DNA from: Flavobacterium chilense | GTDB lineage: Bacteria > Bacteroidota > Bacteroidia > Flavobacteriales > Flavobacteriaceae | Assembly: GCF_001602525.1 (NCBI RefSeq) | Contig: NZ_LSYT01000002.1 | Span: 434,001 to 498,000 of the forward strand | Direction: 5' to 3' | DNA length: 64,000 nt | Part shown: positions 31,406 through 40,654 of the stretch, one piece after another | Position numbering within the stretch: position 1 is the stretch's first letter | How the letters are laid out: every line of letters starts with the position of its first letter | The notes under the pieces: generated by a model | Databases searched by the model: none | Told to the model about the DNA's origin: nothing | What the model saw: only the letters and a program-made list of their open reading frames with translations | Position numbers and translations under genes: made by a program

Positions 31406-34180
31406 ATGGAAAGAAAATTACCAAAAATCATGGCATCAGCCGTTATTATTCTTACATTTTCAGTATCAGGATTTGCCCAAAATACAGATAAGAGGGTGAG
31501 CCAGAAAAGTGTCTCAGAAAACGGACAACCAAGTTTAATCACCTTTAGTGATAAATCTACTTACAAAGGAACAGATTACAACACTGTTTTTAAAGAGCAA
31601 TTGGGGTTAAAAGACAATCAGTCTTTTTCGAAAGTTAAAACAGAATCTGATAAAGATGGTTTTACTCATGAAAAATTTCAGTTGTATGAACAAGGAATTA
31701 AAGTAGAATTTGCCAATTACACACTACATTCAAAAGAGGGAAAACTCGTTTCAATGAACGGGGAATTTTATGCTCTTCAAAATGTAAAAACAACCCCAAA
31801 ACTATCAAATCAGGCAGCATTTGCCAAAGCTATTGCTCATACAGGAGCAAAACAATACTTATGGGAAACACCCGAAGATGCTGCTGCAATGAATTACGAA
31901 AAACCCAAAGGAGAATTAGTCTTACTGCCTGATATGGAAGAGCAGGGAGAAGACAGAAAATCAGATAAAGTACGATTGGCTTATAAGTTTGATATTTATG
32001 CCACCAATCCGGTAAGCCGTGGTGATCTTTATATCGATGCCGAAACCGGAAAAGTCCTGTTTTATAACGCCACAATCAAACATCTTGGAGAATATAGCCA
32101 CGGAGCTAAATTAAAATCGGCTAAAATAAATCCGATAAATCAAAAACAAACAGTTAGTTCTAAAGCTGCAATAGTTGCCGCAAATGCAGCAACCCGTTAT
32201 AGCGGAACACAGGTAATACAAACTACTCTAAGTGGTTCATCTTATATCCTTGCAGATGCAACAAGAGGTTTAGGAATAAACACCTACAACATGAAAAAGG
32301 GGACAAGTTATACAGCCGCTGTGAATTTTACAGATGCTGATAATAACTGGACAGCCGCTGAATATAATAATACCAACAAAGACAATGGTGCACTGGATGC
32401 TCATTGGGGAGCTGAAAAAACATATGACTATTGGTCAGCGGTACACGGCAGAAATAGTTATGATAACGCAGGAGCAATTATAAAAAGCTATGTACATTAC
32501 AGCAGCGCATATGATAATGCATACTGGAATGGAAGCGTAATGACTTACGGTGACGGAAGCGGAACTTATTTTGACATCTTAACAGCTATTGATGTAGCCG
32601 GACACGAAATAGGACATGCCGTTTGTACTTATACAGCAAACTTGGCTTATCAAAAAGAGTCCGGAGCAATGAATGAAGCTTTTTCTGATATTTGGGGCGC
32701 ATGTATTGAGTATAATGCCGCACCTACAAAATCTACCTGGCTAATTGGAGAAGATATCGAAAGAAGATCAGGACATCTTTCTTTACGTTCTATGAGTAAT
32801 CCAAAAACAGAAGGACAACCGGATACTTATGGCGGAACATATTGGGTTAACGTAAGTTGTACACCAACCAGCAGTAATGATTATTGTGGAGTACATACCA
32901 ATTCAGGGGTTTTAAATCACTGGTTTTATATCCTGTCTGTAGGTAAATCCGGAACTAATGACATTGGAAGCGCTTATAACGTGACTGGTATTACGATCGA
33001 AAAAGCTGCAAAAATTGCCTACCGTTTAGAAAGTGTTTACCTGACGGCAAATTCTACTTATGCTAATGCGAGAACTTCAGGTATACAATCTGCCATAGAT
33101 TTGTATGGAGCAGGTTCTCCTGAAGTGATTGCCACAACCAATGCGTTTTATGCTGTGGGAGTTGGTGCGGCCTACGTAGGATCAACGGATACTGTTGCAC
33201 CAACAGCTCCAACAAGTCTTGCTGCTTCAGGCACTACAGGAACAACTACTAATTTATCATGGACAGCTTCTACAGATAATGTAGGGGTAACAGGATACGA
33301 TATTTACCAGGGAACAACATTAAAAGGATCCTCTACAACTACCAATTATACCGTAACAGGTTTAACGGCTTTAACAGCGTATAGTTTTAGTGTAAAAGCC
33401 AAAGATGCTGCAGGAAACGTTTCAGCGGCAAGTAATACTGTAAATGTTACAACTACCGCTGCTACAGTAACATATTGTACTTCTCAGGGCAATAGTGCAG
33501 CAGATGAGAGAATAGGTAAAGTTGTATTGGGAACAATCAATAATACATCAACCGGAACAACAGGTTATGAAAACTATACTGCAATTTCTACCAATGCAAC
33601 AAGAGGAACAGCATATACGATTACGATTACCCCAAGCTGGACTTCTTCTGTTTACAGCGAAGGATATGCGGTTTTTATAGATTATAATCAGGATGGTGAT
33701 TTTGCCGACTCAGGTGAAACGGTTTGGACAAAAGCGACTTCTACGACTACTCCGGTATCAGGAACCTTCACAATTCCGGCAACGGCAACTCTTGGAACAA
33801 CAAGACTTAGAGTTTCTATGAAATACAACGGAATCCCAACCTCTTGTGAGAGTTTTTCTTATGGACAAGTCGAAGATTATTCTATAAACATTACAGCTTC
33901 AGGAGCAATTGTAAACGAAGAACTTGTTGCAGGTTTAGTGGAAACAACTGAAAATTCAGGTTTTGCATTATATCCAAACCCGGTAGCAGACGAATTAAAT
34001 ATTTCCTTTTTAAACAATACAGGATATACGTTTAGAATTATAAATACATTAGGTCAGCAAATTAGTACGGGAGAACTTTCCGGAAATCCTGTTGATGTTA
34101 GTGCACTAAACACCGGAATCTACATTATCGAATTAAATAATGGTGCTAAAAGAATTGTTAAAAAATTCGCTAAAAAATAA
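31406..34180 (+). CDS. Secreted M4 (thermolysin-type) metallopeptidase with T9SS tail
   Basis: This 924-residue protein has a signal peptide ([20 protein letters not shown], then SGFAQ) and an FTP-like propeptide to about residue 260. The M4 catalytic domain has H400-E-I-G-H404 ([10 protein letters not shown]), with the downstream [10 protein letters not shown] block carrying the third zinc ligand Glu. A fibronectin III domain (about 600-690), a GEVED domain (about 690-830, [19 protein letters not shown]) and a type IX sorting domain ending [16 protein letters not shown], then [15 protein letters not shown] complete it. It is exported by Sec and T9SS and probably anchored or released to degrade protein. 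Gliding gene gldH nearby is consistent with a T9SS organism. Confidence 0.92.
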   Translation: MERKLPKIMASAVIILTFSVSGFAQNTDKRVSQKSVSENGQPSLITFSDKSTYKGTDYNTVFKEQLGLKDNQSFSKVKTESDKDGFTHEKFQLYEQGIKVEFANYTLHSKEGKLVSMNGEFYALQNVKTTPKLSNQAAFAKAIAHTGAKQYLWETPEDAAAMNYEKPKGELVLLPDMEEQGEDRKSDKVRLAYKFDIYATNPVSRGDLYIDAETGKVLFYNATIKHLGEYSHGAKLKSAKINPINQKQTVSSKAAIVAANAATRYSGTQVIQTTLSGSSYILADATRGLGINTYNMKKGTSYTAAVNFTDADNNWTAAEYNNTNKDNGALDAHWGAEKTYDYWSAVHGRNSYDNAGAIIKSYVHYSSAYDNAYWNGSVMTYGDGSGTYFDILTAIDVAGHEIGHAVCTYTANLAYQKESGAMNEAFSDIWGACIEYNAAPTKSTWLIGEDIERRSGHLSLRSMSNPKTEGQPDTYGGTYWVNVSCTPTSSNDYCGVHTNSGVLNHWFYILSVGKSGTNDIGSAYNVTGITIEKAAKIAYRLESVYLTANSTYANARTSGIQSAIDLYGAGSPEVIATTNAFYAVGVGAAYVGSTDTVAPTAPTSLAASGTTGTTTNLSWTASTDNVGVTGYDIYQGTTLKGSSTTTNYTVTGLTALTAYSFSVKAKDAAGNVSAASNTVNVTTTAATVTYCTSQGNSAADERIGKVVLGTINNTSTGTTGYENYTAISTNATRGTAYTITITPSWTSSVYSEGYAVFIDYNQDGDFADSGETVWTKATSTTTPVSGTFTIPATATLGTTRLRVSMKYNGIPTSCESFSYGQVEDYSINITASGAIVNEELVAGLVETTENSGFALYPNPVADELNISFLNNTGYTFRIINTLGQQISTGELSGNPVDVSALNTGIYIIELNNGAKRIVKKFAKK

Positions 34181-34203
34181 AAACAGAATTGTAATTAAAA
34201 AGT

Positions 34204-34231
34204 AAAAACCGCCCATTGGGCGGTTTTTTTA
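34204..34231. terminator. Bidirectional terminator between convergent genes
   Basis: AAAAACCGCCC-ATT-GGGCGGTTTTT is a perfect 11-bp stem with T-runs in both directions. It serves the M4 peptidase gene (plus) and the small outer-membrane gene (minus). Confidence 0.9.
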
Positions 34232-34277
34232 TGTAATCTCCGAACGTTGAGAAAGCTTAACGCTGCGATAGAAAAAA

Positions 34278-34799
34278 TTACAAATTAAATGAAGCTCCTA
34301 AACTAAAAGTAGCCTGATTGTTTAAATGATCAAATACACCATCGTTACTGCCGTATTTTGCAATAGGGAAACCAACCTCTGTGAAAACACCAAATCCGTC
34401 AGTAAAAAAGTAACGACCGCCTACATGTCCTCCAAAATTGTGTAAACCTAAACTTAGACCTGGATAAACGTCTAATTGTTTTACACCTATAACGCTGCTT
34501 AAATTAGCATTGATTCTTGCTTTTGCATCAAAACGCTCGCCAAAATTTGGTTTGCCATAAGTTTGACCCGCAATTTGGTTGTATGGTACATAGTCATCTA
34601 CACCAAGTAAATAATTAGCAACAAATCCAAAAGAGAAGTTTTCTCCTAAACCAAAATCTACAGATCCCTGAATTCCTGAACCACCATCCTGAAGATTAGC
34701 ACCAACGTTTACTTTTACATCGCCTTTTCCTGTAAATGCCTGCTGAGCCTGAGTAAAACCGAATGATACTAAAAACAAAAATGTAATAACCTTTTTCAT
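34278..34799 (-). CDS. Small outer-membrane beta-barrel protein
   Basis: This 173-residue protein has a signal peptide (MKKVITFLFLVSFGFTQAQQ). The mature part is built of alternating strands with many Gly and aromatic residues: FGLGENFSFGFVANYLLG, then YPGLSLGLHNFGGHVGGRYF, and ends with QATFSLGASFNL, a closing strand with terminal Leu. It resembles an 8-stranded outer-membrane barrel, probably the family called DUF6646 in Flavobacterium. The function is unknown. It is convergent to the M4 peptidase gene and lies 48 bases 3' of the metallophosphatase gene. Confidence 0.75.
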   Translation of the reverse strand: MKKVITFLFLVSFGFTQAQQAFTGKGDVKVNVGANLQDGGSGIQGSVDFGLGENFSFGFVANYLLGVDDYVPYNQIAGQTYGKPNFGERFDAKARINANLSSVIGVKQLDVYPGLSLGLHNFGGHVGGRYFFTDGFGVFTEVGFPIAKYGSNDGVFDHLNNQATFSLGASFNL

Positions 34800-34847
34800 A
34801 AACTTAAATATTAATTATATTGGATTGCAAATTTAACTTTTTAGATA

Positions 34848-35582
34848 TTAATTCCTACCTTTTTCATCAGAATACAATTCGTTCAAAGGATCACTTTGCC
34901 AGAATTCCTTGGTATTTATATCCATAATAGTCAAAGGTCCCTTAAAAGCGGCACCCGTATCAACATTCCATACACACGCTTTATTTACCGGAACAGTTTG
35001 TCCAATTCGGGTAACAGGAGTGTGGCCAATATAGATTTCTTTGTAAACGGTAAAACGTTTAGGATAGTATAAATCGTCTGGTTTTAAATTTGGATCTAAT
35101 GCAAGTGCAGACTCCCAAAGCGTTCTGTCCCAGTAAAATAATTTCGGAAAATATTCCCAAACCACGCCGTTTAAATTAGTAAATCCGGCGTGAACAAAAA
35201 GACGGTTTTCATCATCAAGATAATAGTCTTTCAACGATTCGAAAAAAGCAATATGCTCTTTTTTTCTCTCATCAGAAAGTCTGGAATATCCTTCAACAGT
35301 TGCTTTTCCGCCATGTTTGTACCACATTTCCTCATCAAAATCTTCATGTCTGTTTTCGAGCCAGTCTAAAGTTAACTGATCATGATTTCCTCTAATGCAA
35401 ATGCAGTTTTGTTTGAGTTTTAAGTCAATCAGATAGTCGATTACTTCTGCCGAATGACTCCAGCCATCAACATAATCGCCTAAAAATATAAGAGTATCTT
35501 GTGTGGTAACTTCCGCTTTTTTCAGCACTTGTTCAAGTGCGAGTAATCCTCCGTGTATGTCGCCTATAACAAATGTTCGCAT
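34848..35582 (-). CDS. Metallophosphoesterase (PPP-type Ser/Thr phosphatase)
   Basis: This 244-residue cytosolic enzyme has the metallophosphoesterase motifs at the start: FVIGDIHGGLLAL (GDxHG), then FLGDYVDGWSHS (GDxVDRG-like with G for R), then IRGNHDQLTLDW (GNHE/D). Later HAGFTNLNG provides the fourth metal-binding His and YIGHTPV is the last conserved GH. The layout is that of bacterial PrpA/Ser-Thr phosphatases or ApaH-like phosphatases; the substrate cannot be told. A Gly in place of the usual Arg in GDYVDRG is noteworthy, since that Arg helps bind phosphate. It lies between dinB (divergent) and the outer-membrane gene downstream. Confidence 0.8.
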   Translation of the reverse strand: MRTFVIGDIHGGLLALEQVLKKAEVTTQDTLIFLGDYVDGWSHSAEVIDYLIDLKLKQNCICIRGNHDQLTLDWLENRHEDFDEEMWYKHGGKATVEGYSRLSDERKKEHIAFFESLKDYYLDDENRLFVHAGFTNLNGVVWEYFPKLFYWDRTLWESALALDPNLKPDDLYYPKRFTVYKEIYIGHTPVTRIGQTVPVNKACVWNVDTGAAFKGPLTIMDINTKEFWQSDPLNELYSDEKGRN

Positions 35583-35723
35583 TTTTAAATATTTCGGGTA
35601 GTAACTACAAAAATAAATAAAATGATTTGTCTGGAATCATTTAGTTGTTAATCTTTAAAAATTGATACTATTTATAACTATTAGAAGCGTTCTAGTTATT
35701 GGTTTCCTGTTTAAATTTGCATA

Positions 35724-36806
35724 ATGTCAGATGCACCAACATATCGAAAAATTATCCATATTGATATGGATGCTTTTTATGCTTCGGTAGAGCAGATGGA
35801 TAATCCTGCTTTGCGCGGAAAACCTGTTGCTGTTGGTGGTTCAGAAAACAGAGGAGTAGTTTCGGCAGCAAGTTACGAGGCCAGAAAGTTTGGTGTTCGT
35901 AGTGCCATTAGTGGTGTTTTGGCTAAAAAATACTGTCCCGAAATTATTTTTGTACGCCCGAGATTTGATCGGTATAAAGAAATTTCCAGTAAAATTCATA
36001 AAATTTTTCACGATTACACAGACTTAGTTGAACCACTTTCGCTTGACGAAGCTTATCTTGACGTTACCCAAAATAAAAAAGGAAATCCAAGCGCAAGTTT
36101 ACTGGCTCAGGAAATCCGATCCCGAATTTTTACTGAGGTTGGACTTACAGCTTCGGCGGGAATTTCGATCAATAAATTTGTAGCAAAAATTGCGAGTGAT
36201 TACAATAAACCAAACGGACAAAAAACAGTAAACCCTGATGAAGTACTGGCTTTTCTGGAAGAATTACCTATTCGTAAGTTTTACGGAGTTGGAAAAGTAA
36301 CAACAGAGAAAATGTACCAATTGGGCATTTTTACCGGAACAGATCTTAAAAGTAAATCATTAGAGTTTTTAGAGAAACATTTCGGAAAATCAGGCGCTTT
36401 TTATTATAATGTAGTTCGCGGAATTCACAATAGCGAAGTAAAATCACATCGTATAACCAAGTCAGTAGCGGCAGAACATACGTTTGATGTCAATTTGTCT
36501 TCAGAGATTTTTATGCTGGAACAATTAGACAGGATTGCAACTTCGTTAGAAAAACGATTAAAACGACATAATATCTCAGGAAAAACAGTCACACTCAAAA
36601 TCAAATACAGCGACTTTACCCAGCAAACGCGAAGTAAAACATTGGCTTATTTTATTTCTGATAAAAGCCTGATTCTTGAAACAGTAGAAGAATTATTGTA
36701 TCAGGAAAAAATGAAAGATTCAGTTCGATTACTCGGAATTTCTCTCAATAATTTAAATACCGAAGAGAAAAAGACAGTTGTTGTACAACTAAAATTTTCC
36801 TTTTAA
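35724..36806 (+). CDS. dinB: DNA polymerase IV (Y-family)
   Basis: This 360-residue enzyme is a translesion polymerase. It begins with IIHIDMDAFYASVEQMDN, with the catalytic Asp pair D-M-D, then GVVSAASYEARKFGVRSA and SLDEAYLDVTQNKKG with the third acid group (DE). GLTASAGISINKFVAKIASD is the typical 'G.t.SvGis.NK..AK.as' block, followed by helix-hairpin-helix FYGVGKVTTEKMYQLGI and the C-terminal little finger. The length matches DinB (about 350-360). It acts in damage tolerance and mutagenesis in the cytosol. No LexA-type box is recognisable. Start ATG at 35724 is the first in frame. Confidence 0.93.
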   Translation: MSDAPTYRKIIHIDMDAFYASVEQMDNPALRGKPVAVGGSENRGVVSAASYEARKFGVRSAISGVLAKKYCPEIIFVRPRFDRYKEISSKIHKIFHDYTDLVEPLSLDEAYLDVTQNKKGNPSASLLAQEIRSRIFTEVGLTASAGISINKFVAKIASDYNKPNGQKTVNPDEVLAFLEELPIRKFYGVGKVTTEKMYQLGIFTGTDLKSKSLEFLEKHFGKSGAFYYNVVRGIHNSEVKSHRITKSVAAEHTFDVNLSSEIFMLEQLDRIATSLEKRLKRHNISGKTVTLKIKYSDFTQQTRSKTLAYFISDKSLILETVEELLYQEKMKDSVRLLGISLNNLNTEEKKTVVVQLKFSF

Positions 36807-36863
36807 TTTGATTAAACTATGGTTAAATCACAAGAATTCTGTTTTTGTGATGAATTTTCTTTC

Positions 36864-36871
36864 TACCTTTG
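36864..36871 (+). promoter_or_regulatory. -7 element TACCTTTG for the PAS gene
   Basis: TACCTTTG matches TAnnTTTG and lies 28 bases before the ATG at 36899. TTTTG at 36843-36847 may be the upstream element, though the spacing of 16 is a little short. The implied start of transcription falls inside the longer reading frame and so supports the ATG at 36899. Confidence 0.55.
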
Positions 36872-36898
36872 AGAGAAAAGAATATAATATCACGCATA

Positions 36899-37396
36899 AT
36901 GAAAACTAATAAATCTGACGAGATTTCTAATCGTAATTCAGTTCCAATTTTAGCTTGGGATTTTCATTGTGAATATGTACGGGAATTAAAAGCAGCTTTG
37001 ACAGATTTAAAGAAAGTAAAAAAAATTTCGAATCAGTTTACCTGGAACGAAAAAAATCTGGCAATTGAAGAACGACTAAAGAATGAAGTGGTTCTGGTAA
37101 CAGATTTAGACTTAAAAATTGTTTTTGCTTCTAACGGAATCAAAAGAATGACAGGATACGCAGAAGAAGAAATTCTGGGCAAAACACCCAAGATGTTTCA
37201 GGGACCGGCAACATCCAAAACCGTTCTCAAAGAAATCAGAGAAGCGATCAAACTACAAGTACCCTTTGAGAAAACAATCGAAAATTACAGAAAAGACGGC
37301 AGAACATACCAATGTAAAATCACAAGTTCTCCTGTTTTTAATCTAAAAGGGCAAATCACACATTTTATAGCCTTTGAAAGAGATTTAAGCGCCTGA
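36899..37396 (+). CDS. PAS-domain protein, LOV-like without the cysteine
   Basis: An ATG at 36869 is in frame but would begin before the promoter element; the ATG at 36899 (MKTNKSDEISNRNS) is preferred. The 165-residue cytosolic protein has an N-terminal segment and one PAS domain: VLVTDLDLKIVFASNGIKRM, then TGYAEEEILGKTPKMFQG, then ATSKTVLKEIREAIKLQVPF, then ENYRKDGRTYQCKITSSPVF and GQITHFIAFERDLS. This follows the LOV pattern (GRNCRFLQGP...REAI...NYRKDG), but the cysteine that makes the flavin adduct is replaced (GKTPKMFQ). No output domain is fused. It may sense redox or another ligand, or interact with a partner. Confidence 0.8.
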   Translation: MKTNKSDEISNRNSVPILAWDFHCEYVRELKAALTDLKKVKKISNQFTWNEKNLAIEERLKNEVVLVTDLDLKIVFASNGIKRMTGYAEEEILGKTPKMFQGPATSKTVLKEIREAIKLQVPFEKTIENYRKDGRTYQCKITSSPVFNLKGQITHFIAFERDLSA

Positions 37397-37398
37397 TA

Positions 37399-37514
37399 TT
37401 TGCCACAAAGGCACTAAGACGCAAAGTCTTTTAATAATAAAAAAAACCGCCTGTTTGGCGGTTTCATTTTTTTACAACTATAATTACTTTGCGTCTTAGT
37501 GCCTTTGTGGCAAA
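37399..37514. repeat. 29-bp perfect inverted repeat enclosing a terminator
   Basis: The segment at 37399-37427 (starting TTTGCCACAAAGGCACTAAG) and that at 37486-37514 (starting ACTTTGCGTCTTAGTGCC) are exact reverse complements, 58 bases apart. The type 'GGCACTAAGACGCAAAG' recurs in flavobacterial genomes. It spans the gap between the convergent PAS and fumarase genes. Confidence 0.9.
37444..37464. terminator. Bidirectional terminator inside the large inverted repeat
   Basis: AAACCGCC-TGTTT-GGCGGTTT is a perfect 8-bp stem with A- and T-runs on the two sides, serving the convergent PAS (plus) and fumarase (minus) genes. Confidence 0.85.
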
Positions 37515-37533
37515 AAACGTTAAGTCTAAAAAC

Positions 37534-39138
37534 TTATAAATTCTCAAAGAAATCATTTCCTTTATCATCAGTAATGATAAAAGCAGGGAAATCTTTTACG
37601 GTTATTTTACGAACAGCTTCCATTCCTAATTCTTCAAAATCAACCACTTCAACTTTCAGGATATTATCCTGTGCTAAAATTGCAGCCGGTCCGCCAATAG
37701 ATCCTAAATAGAATCCGCCGTATTTCTTGCAGGCATCAGTAACCTGTTTAGTACGGTTTCCTTTGGCAAGCATAATCATACTTCCGCCATGTTTTTGAAA
37801 CTCATCTACATAAACGTCCATACGTCCTGCAGTTGTTGGTCCAAAACTTCCTGAAGGCATTCCTTCCGGAGTTTTAGCAGGACCTGCATAATAAACAGGA
37901 TGATTTTTAAAGTATTCCGGCATTGGTTTTCCTGCTTCAAGCATTTCCATGATTTTTGCATGCGCAATATCACGGGCAACAATTACAGTTCCGTTTAATT
38001 TCAAACGTGTTTTAATTGGGTATTGTGATAATTTCGCCAACATATCAGCCATTGGCTGGTTTAGGTCGATTTCTACAGGTGCTTCTAAATGTGGTGCTGT
38101 TTCCGGTAAAAACTGTTTTGGATTTACTTCTAATTGTTCAACAAAGATTCCGTCTTTTGTAATTTTTCCTTTAATATTTCTATCAGCAGAACAAGAAACC
38201 CCTAATCCAACCGGACATGAAGCTGCGTGACGTGGCAAACGGATTACACGAACATCATGTGTGAAATATTTACCGCCAAACTGAGCACCAATAGCACTTT
38301 CCTGGCAAATTTGCTGTACTTTTTGTTCCCATTCCAAATCACGAAAAGCCTGACCAGCCATGTTTCCTGAAGTTGGCAAGTGATCATAATATCCTGCAGA
38401 TGCTTTTTTAACGGCACTTAAGTTCGCTTCGGCAGAAGTTCCGCCAATAACTAAAGCTAAGTGATATGGAGGACAGGCAGACGTTCCTAAATCTTTAATT
38501 TTGGCACGAATAAAAGCATCCAGAGATTTCTCATTCAACAAAGATTTTGTTTGTTGATATAAGTAGGTTTTATTAGCAGATCCACCACCTTTAGCCATAA
38601 ATAAAAACTCGTACGAAGCTCCTTTTTTGGCATAAATATCAACCTGCGCCGGAAGATTAGAACCAGAATTCTTTTCTTCAAACATCGAGATCGGTACAAT
38701 CTGTGAATAACGTAAGTTACGTTTTTGGTACGTATTAAAAATTCCTTTGCTTAGCCATTCTGCATCATCAACACCCGTAAAGATGCTTTCTCCTTTTTTG
38801 GCCATTACAATTGCTGTTCCGGTATCCTGACAGCTTGGTAACTGACCTTCGGCAGCAACAGAAGCATTTTGCAATAAATTATAAGCCACAAAACGATCGT
38901 TATCTGTAGCTTCAGGATCGTCAAGAATTTTTCTTAATTTCTGCAAATGTGTTGTTCTTAACATGAACGAAACATCTGTTAAAGCTTCTTCAGCCAGTAA
39001 TTCTAATCCTTTTGGATCAACGGTTAAAACTTCACGTTCTCCAAATTGTTCTACTTTCACAAAATCAGAAGTAATTTTGCGGTACTGTGTATCATCCTTT
39101 AAAATAGGATAAGGGTCTTGGTATATAAAATCAATCAT
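37534..39138 (-). CDS. Class I fumarate hydratase (iron-sulfur)
   Basis: This 534-residue cytosolic enzyme converts fumarate to malate in the citric acid cycle. It shows the class I (FumA/FumB) layout: an N-terminal alpha domain with [17 protein letters not shown], then [16 protein letters not shown], then [20 protein letters not shown], and a C-terminal beta domain from about residue 350 with [16 protein letters not shown] and [10 protein letters not shown]. Cysteines in the first three blocks would ligate the oxygen-sensitive [4Fe-4S] cluster. The length of about 534-548 fits. It is a single-polypeptide alpha-beta fusion, as in E. coli FumA. A minus-strand -7 box lies directly 5'. Confidence 0.9.
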   Translation of the reverse strand: MIDFIYQDPYPILKDDTQYRKITSDFVKVEQFGEREVLTVDPKGLELLAEEALTDVSFMLRTTHLQKLRKILDDPEATDNDRFVAYNLLQNASVAAEGQLPSCQDTGTAIVMAKKGESIFTGVDDAEWLSKGIFNTYQKRNLRYSQIVPISMFEEKNSGSNLPAQVDIYAKKGASYEFLFMAKGGGSANKTYLYQQTKSLLNEKSLDAFIRAKIKDLGTSACPPYHLALVIGGTSAEANLSAVKKASAGYYDHLPTSGNMAGQAFRDLEWEQKVQQICQESAIGAQFGGKYFTHDVRVIRLPRHAASCPVGLGVSCSADRNIKGKITKDGIFVEQLEVNPKQFLPETAPHLEAPVEIDLNQPMADMLAKLSQYPIKTRLKLNGTVIVARDIAHAKIMEMLEAGKPMPEYFKNHPVYYAGPAKTPEGMPSGSFGPTTAGRMDVYVDEFQKHGGSMIMLAKGNRTKQVTDACKKYGGFYLGSIGGPAAILAQDNILKVEVVDFEELGMEAVRKITVKDFPAFIITDDKGNDFFENL

Positions 39139-39152
39139 TGCTTTGTTTTTTA

Positions 39153-39160
39153 CAAAGTTA
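39153..39160 (-). promoter_or_regulatory. -7 element TAACTTTG for the fumarase gene
   Basis: TAACTTTG on the minus strand matches TAnnTTTG and lies 14 bases before the ATG at 39138. No clear TTG is found at the -33 position. The transcript would have a very short leader. Confidence 0.5.
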
Positions 39161-39208
39161 GAAATTATTTACCTAAGAAAGAATTTGAATAAGGGCTGTT
39201 TTGGGAGT

Positions 39209-39937
39209 TTATTTTATCCCGTGAAAGGCATCAAAAGACATTTTTTTCTCAAAATAAGTCTTGTTTTTCGTTGAAGCCAATTGCTTTTTCCACTGATTTC
39301 CGTTCAGGCGAAAAACAATGGAATCTGAATGTGAGACAGTACCCATATTTTCATCGTCATCATCCGGTTCAAAAGAAACTGTTTTGCAATAAAAAGATTC
39401 CGGATTTGCTTTTGATGTTGAATTTTCAAACTCAACCCAACTTCCCCAGCCGCTGTCAATCATAGAATCCCATTCATGAACAAGTTGTAAATCGCTGTTT
39501 TTTAAATAATATAAATAGTTGTTTTGGGCATAACCACAAGCAGGATATCCAAAACTAACCTGAATAAAATTCGAATTTTTGGCTGTAGCCGAAGTCAACC
39601 CATAAGAAGCGGACCATTCTGAACCTTTTTGAATACCTTTTATTGTAATTTTTGAATCGGCAGTTTTAGTTTTGTTCAAATAAAAATCGAGACGGTATTT
39701 TGCGGTTACAATACTGTCTTTATCTGCTTTTTGATCAACCAAATGAGCCAGTATAAAAGCATTTTTGGATATGGTTTCATCTTCAGAAATCGAAATGGTA
39801 TCTGTTTTTAAAAAATGTTCTTTTATTACAGCTGTTTCTGTTTTAGGTTCCGGAGTGGTACTTGTAATTTGAGGTTCAGATTTTGGTTTCTGACAGCCAA
39901 TTAAAAGCAATAAAAATAAAAGGGTTTGTGGTTTCAT
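39209..39937 (-). CDS. Hypothetical lipoprotein
   Basis: This 242-residue protein has a lipoprotein signal (MKPQTLLFLLLLIGC) with Cys15, then a Thr/Pro/Glu linker. The mature part is beta-rich: SIVTAKYRLDFYLNKTKTAD, then FIQVSFGYPACGYAQNNYLY, then HEWDSMIDSGWGSWVEF. It has two cysteines, one in FGYPACGYAQ and one in SFYCKTVSF. I recognise no family. The start is the ATG at 39937, 15 bases past the stop of the gene at 39953-40627, so the two may be cotranscribed. The function is unknown. Confidence 0.65.
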   Translation of the reverse strand: MKPQTLLFLLLLIGCQKPKSEPQITSTTPEPKTETAVIKEHFLKTDTISISEDETISKNAFILAHLVDQKADKDSIVTAKYRLDFYLNKTKTADSKITIKGIQKGSEWSASYGLTSATAKNSNFIQVSFGYPACGYAQNNYLYYLKNSDLQLVHEWDSMIDSGWGSWVEFENSTSKANPESFYCKTVSFEPDDDDENMGTVSHSDSIVFRLNGNQWKKQLASTKNKTYFEKKMSFDAFHGIK

Positions 39938-39952
39938 TATTTTAAATAGATA

Positions 39953-40627
39953 TTATTTTAATGCTATAACGAATAGTTTCTTTTTTTGATAAAGTTCAGC
40001 TAACGAAATACTTTCTCCGTCAAGATAAAAAAGCTGATTTTGAAATTTAACTTCATTAGGGTCAATTAGAAAATAATAATTATCACGATCGGTCAGAACG
40101 CTCAGATTTTCATAATTTAAATCTATAATTTCAACATAATTTATAATATTCAGTTTTTGAGCTTCTTCCAGTGTTATGGAGTTGTCCTCATATCTTAGAG
40201 AAAGTTTATCACCTCCACCGGGCATTCCAAACCAGGGAATTGCTTTTGCAGATACCATCGAAATATAGTCTGGAAACTGATTAAAGACAAATAGCTTTTT
40301 TTCAAAATTCTCAAAAAAATCAGGTAAGGATTTTTTTTCAAAAGGCTCGTTGTTATCCCAAAAAAAGATACCCTGATTTTGCCAGGACGGATCCTGGAGG
40401 TTTTTTTCAGTATTGCTATCCCAATAATGCATATACAATTCACGAGGCAAAAAAGTCAGGATAGAATCGTTTATTAACCAATCTATTTTGTTGGGTTCGA
40501 ATTTATTTTCTTCTGTTTTAACTTCCTCAATAGTTTCAACTTCTTCACTAAACTGATTTTTCTCTTCAGACTGAATTTTTTCAATAGTTTCTGTTTCCTT
40601 TTTTTTACTGAAGAATCTTTTAAACAT
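39953..40627 (-). CDS. Hypothetical protein with TNT-like motif
   Basis: This 224-residue cytosolic protein has a charged, helical N-terminus (FFSKKKETETIEKIQSEEK) and a globular C-terminal domain. Residues 131-142 read PWFGMPGGGDKL, and the following segment LRYEDNSITLEEAQKLNIIN leads into a strand. The motif WFGqPGGGxQ in front of a 'si.eli..G.l' helix is the hallmark of the TNT (tuberculosis necrotizing toxin, NAD glycohydrolase) domain. Here the Gln expected after the GGG is K141, so activity may be lost or altered. The N-terminal helical region may be a delivery or partner segment. The assignment rests on one motif. The gene precedes a lipoprotein gene by 15 bases. Confidence 0.6.
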   Translation of the reverse strand: MFKRFFSKKKETETIEKIQSEEKNQFSEEVETIEEVKTEENKFEPNKIDWLINDSILTFLPRELYMHYWDSNTEKNLQDPSWQNQGIFFWDNNEPFEKKSLPDFFENFEKKLFVFNQFPDYISMVSAKAIPWFGMPGGGDKLSLRYEDNSITLEEAQKLNIINYVEIIDLNYENLSVLTDRDNYYFLIDPNEVKFQNQLFYLDGESISLAELYQKKKLFVIALK

Positions 40628-40654
40628 AATTATATTAATTTGATTAGATGAGGA

